Assembly (NCBI GenBank): GCA_002331575.1
Contig: DCZG01000101.1
Span: 3,339 to 12,144, forward strand
Length of the DNA stretch: 8,806 bases
DNA from: Atopobium sp. UBA2090
Lineage (GTDB): Bacteria > Actinomycetota > Coriobacteriia > Coriobacteriales > Atopobiaceae
Direction of reading: 5' to 3'
Shown: one piece after another, positions 5,552 to 8,806 of the stretch
How the letters are laid out: each line of letters begins with the position of its first letter
How positions within the stretch are numbered: position 1 is the stretch's first letter
Translations under genes and position numbers: made by a program
Notes under the pieces: model-generated
The model's input: the letters and a program-made list of their open reading frames with translations, nothing else
Told to the model about the DNA's origin: nothing
The model's database searches: none

Positions 5552-6994
5552 CTACTCCACGGAGTCGGGCTCCTCGCCGGAGTCGTCGGTGCCCGCCACG
5601 AGCGTCCGCGCCTCGGCGGCCTCGCGAGCCTCGGCGAACTTATCCCTCATGGTCGCGTTCTTCCTCGTGAGCTTGCGAATGGTGAGGGCATCGGCCTTGT
5701 CGTTGGCCAGCCGTAGCTGACGGTCGGAAGAGATGAGGTTCTCCTTGACCTTCTGCAGCAGGTCGATGGTCTTGTCGATCTCGTCGATGGCGGTCGAGAA
5801 CTTCTTGCTCGCAATCTCGTAGTTGTGGCCGAACTTCTCCTTGAAGTCGTCGAGGGCGGCCTCGAAGCCCGTGACGTCGATGTTCTGCTGCTGCATCTCG
5901 GCAAGCTCGCGACGCGCGTCAGCGGCGTTGAGTGCCGCGTTGCGCAGAATCGTGATCATGGGGATGAAGAACTGCGGGCGAATGACGTACATCTTCTTGA
6001 ACTCGTACGACACGTCGACGATGCCCTGGTTGTAGAGTTCGCTCTCGGGCTCGAGAAGGGAGACGAGCACGGCGTACTCGCAGTCCTTGTTCCGGCGGTC
6101 CTTGTCGAGCTTGGCAAAGTGGTCGGCGTTGCGCTTGCGATGCGTGGAGTCGTCCTCCTCGTTCTTCATCTCGAACATGATGGAGAGGATCACCACGCCG
6201 GACTCGTCCTTCTCGATGTAGACGAAGTCGCCCTTCGTTCCCTCGACGTTCTCGGTGTCCTTGTGGAAGTCGACGTTGCGGAAGGCCGTGGCACGCCACC
6301 TGTTGAACTCGGCCTCGCAATGCTGCTCGAGCGACTCGCCCACCATCTTCGTGGAGAGTCGGATCCGTTGGTCGCGCAGACGCTCGATCTCGTCGTCGCG
6401 GTCGCGGATGACCTGCTCCTTGTACTTGATCGCCTCGTCCATCTTCTGCTGGACCTGCGAGACGGCGTTCTGCCTCTCGAGGGAGGCGGTCTTGAGCTCG
6501 CCTCGAAGCGCAACCATTTGCTTTTCTGCCTCGCTCGTCGCGTTTGCCACGGCAAGCTCCTTCTGAGCGTCGAACGCGCTCGTCAGATTGGCAACCTGTT
6601 GCTCAAGTTGACGAATCTTCGCGTCAGACTCCTGCAGCCTGAGCCGCTGCTCGGCCTCCTGCGAGACCTTCTGCGTGGAGAGGTCGCGCTCGAGCTCCGC
6701 GATGCGGGCGTCCTTCTCGGTCAGCTTGCCGTTGAGCTCGTTCAGGGTCGTGGCACGAGCGACCTTGACGGCGTCCTCCTGCCGACCGACCTTGGACTCG
6801 AGCTTCGCGATGGTCTCGTTCGCCTTGGCGAGCGACTCGCGCGACTCGGCATCGGCCTGAGCCCTGATGGCCTGCGCACGCTCCTCGACCTGGCGCCTGA
6901 GCTCGTCGTCGCGCACCTGGCGCACGAGCTCGGCGTAGTCCGACTCCTCCACCTGAAAGACCGTTCCGCAATGAGGGCACGTGATGTCTGCCAT
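5552..6994 (-). CDS. DUF2130 family coiled-coil protein with nuclease-like core
   Basis: A 480-residue protein of the DUF2130 family; function unknown to me. The amino end has a single CPHC pair (C6, C9) in a zinc-ribbon-like ITCPHCGTVF; no second pair follows, so a full zinc finger is not evident. Residues about 25-210 are a long charged coiled coil rich in Glu, Arg, Gln and Ala. The conserved domain (about 215-360) contains GDFVY (D256) and FEMKNE (E275-x-K277), spaced like the D and E-x-K of the PD-(D/E)XK nuclease fold, then RPQFFIP (339-345). A further helical tail ends acidic. The start at 6994 is chosen because GGAGG (7000-7004) lies five bases upstream; an ATG nine codons earlier has no such site. 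The gene is between two terminated or separately promoted units, so it is probably its own transcript. A role on DNA is inference; no phage, restriction or defence gene is nearby. Confidence 0.88.
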   Translation of the reverse strand: MADITCPHCGTVFQVEESDYAELVRQVRDDELRRQVEERAQAIRAQADAESRESLAKANETIAKLESKVGRQEDAVKVARATTLNELNGKLTEKDARIAELERDLSTQKVSQEAEQRLRLQESDAKIRQLEQQVANLTSAFDAQKELAVANATSEAEKQMVALRGELKTASLERQNAVSQVQQKMDEAIKYKEQVIRDRDDEIERLRDQRIRLSTKMVGESLEQHCEAEFNRWRATAFRNVDFHKDTENVEGTKGDFVYIEKDESGVVILSIMFEMKNEEDDSTHRKRNADHFAKLDKDRRNKDCEYAVLVSLLEPESELYNQGIVDVSYEFKKMYVIRPQFFIPMITILRNAALNAADARRELAEMQQQNIDVTGFEAALDDFKEKFGHNYEIASKKFSTAIDEIDKTIDLLQKVKENLISSDRQLRLANDKADALTIRKLTRKNATMRDKFAEAREAAEARTLVAGTDDSGEEPDSVE

Positions 6995-7066
6995 GACAGC
7001 CTCCGTCTCTTGAGCTTTCATCTGGTAGGTTACACGTACGAGGGGACGTCAATGCTCGAGAGACGA

Positions 7067-7092
7067 CGAGGGCCTCCCGAAGGAGGCCCTCG
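7067..7092 (-). terminator. hairpin terminator after htrA
   Basis: A perfect 11-base-pair stem (7082-7092 paired with 7067-7077) closes on a TTCG loop on the minus strand. C(UUCG)G is an unusually stable RNA tetraloop. It begins 30 bases after the htrA stop. The downstream tail GTCGTCTCTC is only weakly U-rich, so it may end transcription less sharply than a classical intrinsic terminator, or act as a 3' stabilising hairpin. It separates htrA from the DUF2130 gene. Confidence 0.75.
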
Positions 7093-7122
7093 CCAGTCAA
7101 TCTCACCTGCGGGCTCCGAAGG

Positions 7123-8806
7123 CTATGCCTTCCAGCCTGCTGACGAAGACGTTACCGAGTAGCCGTTGGTGGAGTTCGTCGTGCCGGAGTTCGTCGTGGT
7201 GGTGCCGGAGGAGCCCTGACCGCCGAAGGGGTTGGACGTGCTCGTGCCCCCGTTCGTGCTGTTCTGCTGCTCTTGCATCTTCTCGTACCACTGCTCGAGC
7301 TCCTGCTCGACGTCGGAGTTGGTGCCGGAGTCGGTGCCCGAGTCGGTGTTCTCGGTGTTGGTGTCCGCGGAGGTGGTCTGTAGCGCCTCGTCGGAGCCGA
7401 GCGTGACCGTGAAGTCCTTCTTCTCGTCGCCGCGCATGACCGTCACCGTGACCGTGTCGCCGGTCTCGTGCGACCTCACGGCTAGGATCATGCCGTCTGC
7501 GGAGGTGATCTCCTCGCCGTCGATGGCGATGATGATGTCACCGGCCTCGATGCCCGCGGACTCGGCGGGACTGCCAGAGAGAACCTCTGCCACATAGGCG
7601 CCCTGGTTGACGGACAGGTGGTTCGAGGACGCGTTCTGCGCGTTGACGGTCTGCATGGAGAGACCGATGTAGGCGTGCGTCACCGTCTCGCCGGAGATGA
7701 TCTTGTTCGCGATCTCAACGGCGTAGTTACCGGGGATGGCGAAGCCGATGCCCGCGAAGCTCTCGGTGGAGGAGGAGTAGAGCGTGCAGATGCCCACGAG
7801 CTTGCCCTCCGAGTTGACGAGCGCGCCGCCGGAGTTGCCCGGGTTGATGGCCGCGTCGACCTGGATGAGGTTGCAGTAGATGGTGTTGCCGCTCGTGGAC
7901 TCCATAAGCTCGTTGCGATACAGCGCGGAGACGATGCCCTGCGAGACGGACTGCTCGAGACCGAACGGGCTGCCGATGGTCATGACCCAGTCGCCGACGG
8001 AGAGGTCGGACGAGTCGCCCACCTCGATGGGCGTGACCGAGTCTCCGTTGAGTTCCGCCTTTATCACGGCGAGGTCGGACGAGCTGTCGGAGCCGACGAC
8101 CGTCGCCTCGTAGCTGTTGCCGTCGATGGTGACGCTGATGGCGGTGGCGCCATCGATGACGTGATAGTTCGTGATGATGTCACCGTCGGTGTCGAGGATG
8201 ACGCCCGAGCCGATGCCGGAGCCGTTGCTGTAGGTGCAGTACACCGAGACGACCGAAGCGGTGGCCTTGGCGGCGACGGCCGTCGCCGTCGAGGTGTCCT
8301 CGTCGGACGTGGTTATCGTGATCGCGCTGCCCGAGCTGCCGCTCGAGGAGGTGCTGGTGGTCTTCGAAGGACCGATGATGCCCGCGGCGTAGAGGCAGCC
8401 CGTGAGAATCGCGGTGCCGATGATGCCGCCGAGAATCCCGAACAACACGCCCTTGCCCGGGCCGAAACCGTGGCCATGCACCCTCTCGCCATGCTTGCCG
8501 CCGTGCTCGGGCGGCGCGGGAGGAGCAGGCGGGGTGGGAGCCGTCTGCTGCGCGTAGGTCTGCTGCCAGGTTTGGCCCGGCTGCTGATAGGAGCCTTGCT
8601 GCCCGCCAGCCTGCTGCTGGGCGTAGGTCTGCTGCCAGCCGCCCTGCTGCGCCTGACCGACCTCCTGGCGTGCCCTCTGGGCGTCATACCAGGCGGTCGA
8701 AGAGGCCTGCCCGGCAGCGCCAGCCTGAGTGGGCTGAGCCGGGCGCGCCGCGGTCGGCTGAGCGTCGTCCGTGCCGCCCCACTGGTTGCTGCCAGGCGCT
8801 GGCTGA
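7123..8806 (-). CDS. htrA: HtrA/DegP-like membrane-anchored serine protease (amino end outside window)
   Basis: Envelope quality-control protease of the trypsin-like HtrA family. The 560 visible residues begin with a Gln/Pro/Gly-rich, probably cytoplasmic segment (1-108), then a His- and Gly-rich stretch, then one membrane helix (about 119-145). An outward-facing Ser/Thr linker follows, then the protease domain (about 178-373) with the full triad: H215 (NYHVID), D244 (SSDLAVIK) and S325 (NPGNSGGAL). One PDZ domain (about 378-471) carries the substrate-sensing GDIIIAIDGEEI. The tail (about 474-560) is rich in Ser, Thr, Asn and Gly. The reading frame is open to the right window edge, so the start is not visible; an in-frame GTG at 8481 is not a likely start because upstream codons continue the same low-complexity protein and the nearest GAGAGG touches it. 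This layout of cytoplasmic tail, one helix, protease and single PDZ is common in Gram-positive HtrA proteins. Confidence 0.95.
   Translation of the reverse strand, partial: QPAPGSNQWGGTDDAQPTAARPAQPTQAGAAGQASSTAWYDAQRARQEVGQAQQGGWQQTYAQQQAGGQQGSYQQPGQTWQQTYAQQTAPTPPAPPAPPEHGGKHGERVHGHGFGPGKGVLFGILGGIIGTAILTGCLYAAGIIGPSKTTSTSSSGSSGSAITITTSDEDTSTATAVAAKATASVVSVYCTYSNGSGIGSGVILDTDGDIITNYHVIDGATAISVTIDGNSYEATVVGSDSSSDLAVIKAELNGDSVTPIEVGDSSDLSVGDWVMTIGSPFGLEQSVSQGIVSALYRNELMESTSGNTIYCNLIQVDAAINPGNSGGALVNSEGKLVGICTLYSSSTESFAGIGFAIPGNYAVEIANKIISGETVTHAYIGLSMQTVNAQNASSNHLSVNQGAYVAEVLSGSPAESAGIEAGDIIIAIDGEEITSADGMILAVRSHETGDTVTVTVMRGDEKKDFTVTLGSDEALQTTSADTNTENTDSGTDSGTNSDVEQELEQWYEKMQEQQNSTNGGTSTSNPFGGQGSSGTTTTNSGTTNSTNGYSVTSSSAGWKA
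8545..8637 (-). repeat. in-frame 24-base direct repeat in htrA (WQQTYAQQ units)
   Basis: Two copies of a 24-base unit (8614-8637 and 8545-8568) differ at a single base and lie 69 bases, or 23 codons, apart. Both encode WQQTYAQQ (visible residues 57-64 and 80-87) in the Gln-rich cytoplasmic segment. The near-identity at the DNA level suggests a recent duplication or repeat slippage. Confidence 0.85.

Noticed and set aside
7047..7052. TTGACG as a -35 box for the DUF2130 gene
   Set aside because: No -10 sequence at proper spacing; the best candidate (TAACCT) is only 14 bases away and a weak match.
5825..7162. 445-residue plus-strand frame antisense to DUF2130
   Set aside because: Leu/Val/Asp/Glu-rich reverse complement of the coiled coil; no independent evidence.
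8479..8481. GTG at 8481 as the htrA start
   Set aside because: The frame continues upstream as coherent Gln/Pro-rich protein with an in-frame duplicated unit, and no ribosome binding site is properly spaced.

Overview
This GC-rich window holds six protein genes, all on the minus strand. It most resembles a high-GC Gram-positive chromosome. The class Coriobacteriia (Olsenella/Atopobium/Collinsella relatives) is my best guess. That rests on general likeness of the LigA, DUF2130 and HtrA proteins and of the copper ATPase architecture, not on a database match. I see no mobile elements, tRNA, rRNA or CRISPR. The gene content reads as core chromosome plus a copper-homeostasis module.

In transcription order (right to left): an HtrA/DegP-like membrane serine protease (7123-8806, its amino end lies beyond the window); a strong hairpin terminator with a UUCG loop (7067-7092); a DUF2130 coiled-coil protein with a probable PD-(D/E)XK nuclease-like core (5552-6994); a copper operon, csoR then copA (5421 to 2511), with a near-consensus promoter and two palindromic copper boxes (5441-5497); a ROK-family sugar kinase, probably a fructokinase (1527-2405); a hairpin with a U-rich tail (1476-1507); a zinc-ribbon Nudix hydrolase (956-1456); and the amino-terminal 291 residues of NAD-dependent DNA ligase (1-874, cut by the window edge).

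The copper module is the functional core of the window. CsoR is a Cu(I)-responsive repressor that would sit on the promoter and release it when copper rises. CopA exports Cu(I) through the membrane. A CopZ-like chaperone domain would hand Cu(I) to it. Here the chaperone is fused in frame to the carboxyl end of CopA. The fused domain starts with a methionine that has a well-placed Shine-Dalgarno sequence and would give a 69-residue protein, the size of a free CopZ. The same message could therefore yield both the fusion and a free chaperone. This is the most interesting signal in the window.

Several start codons were set by the Shine-Dalgarno sequence and not by the longest reading frame (ligA, Nudix, ROK, DUF2130). 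Every gap between genes is under 110 bases. The only long unannotated reading frames are antisense shadows on the plus strand. Apart from the CopA/CopZ arrangement and some leader structures, the genes look ordinary.
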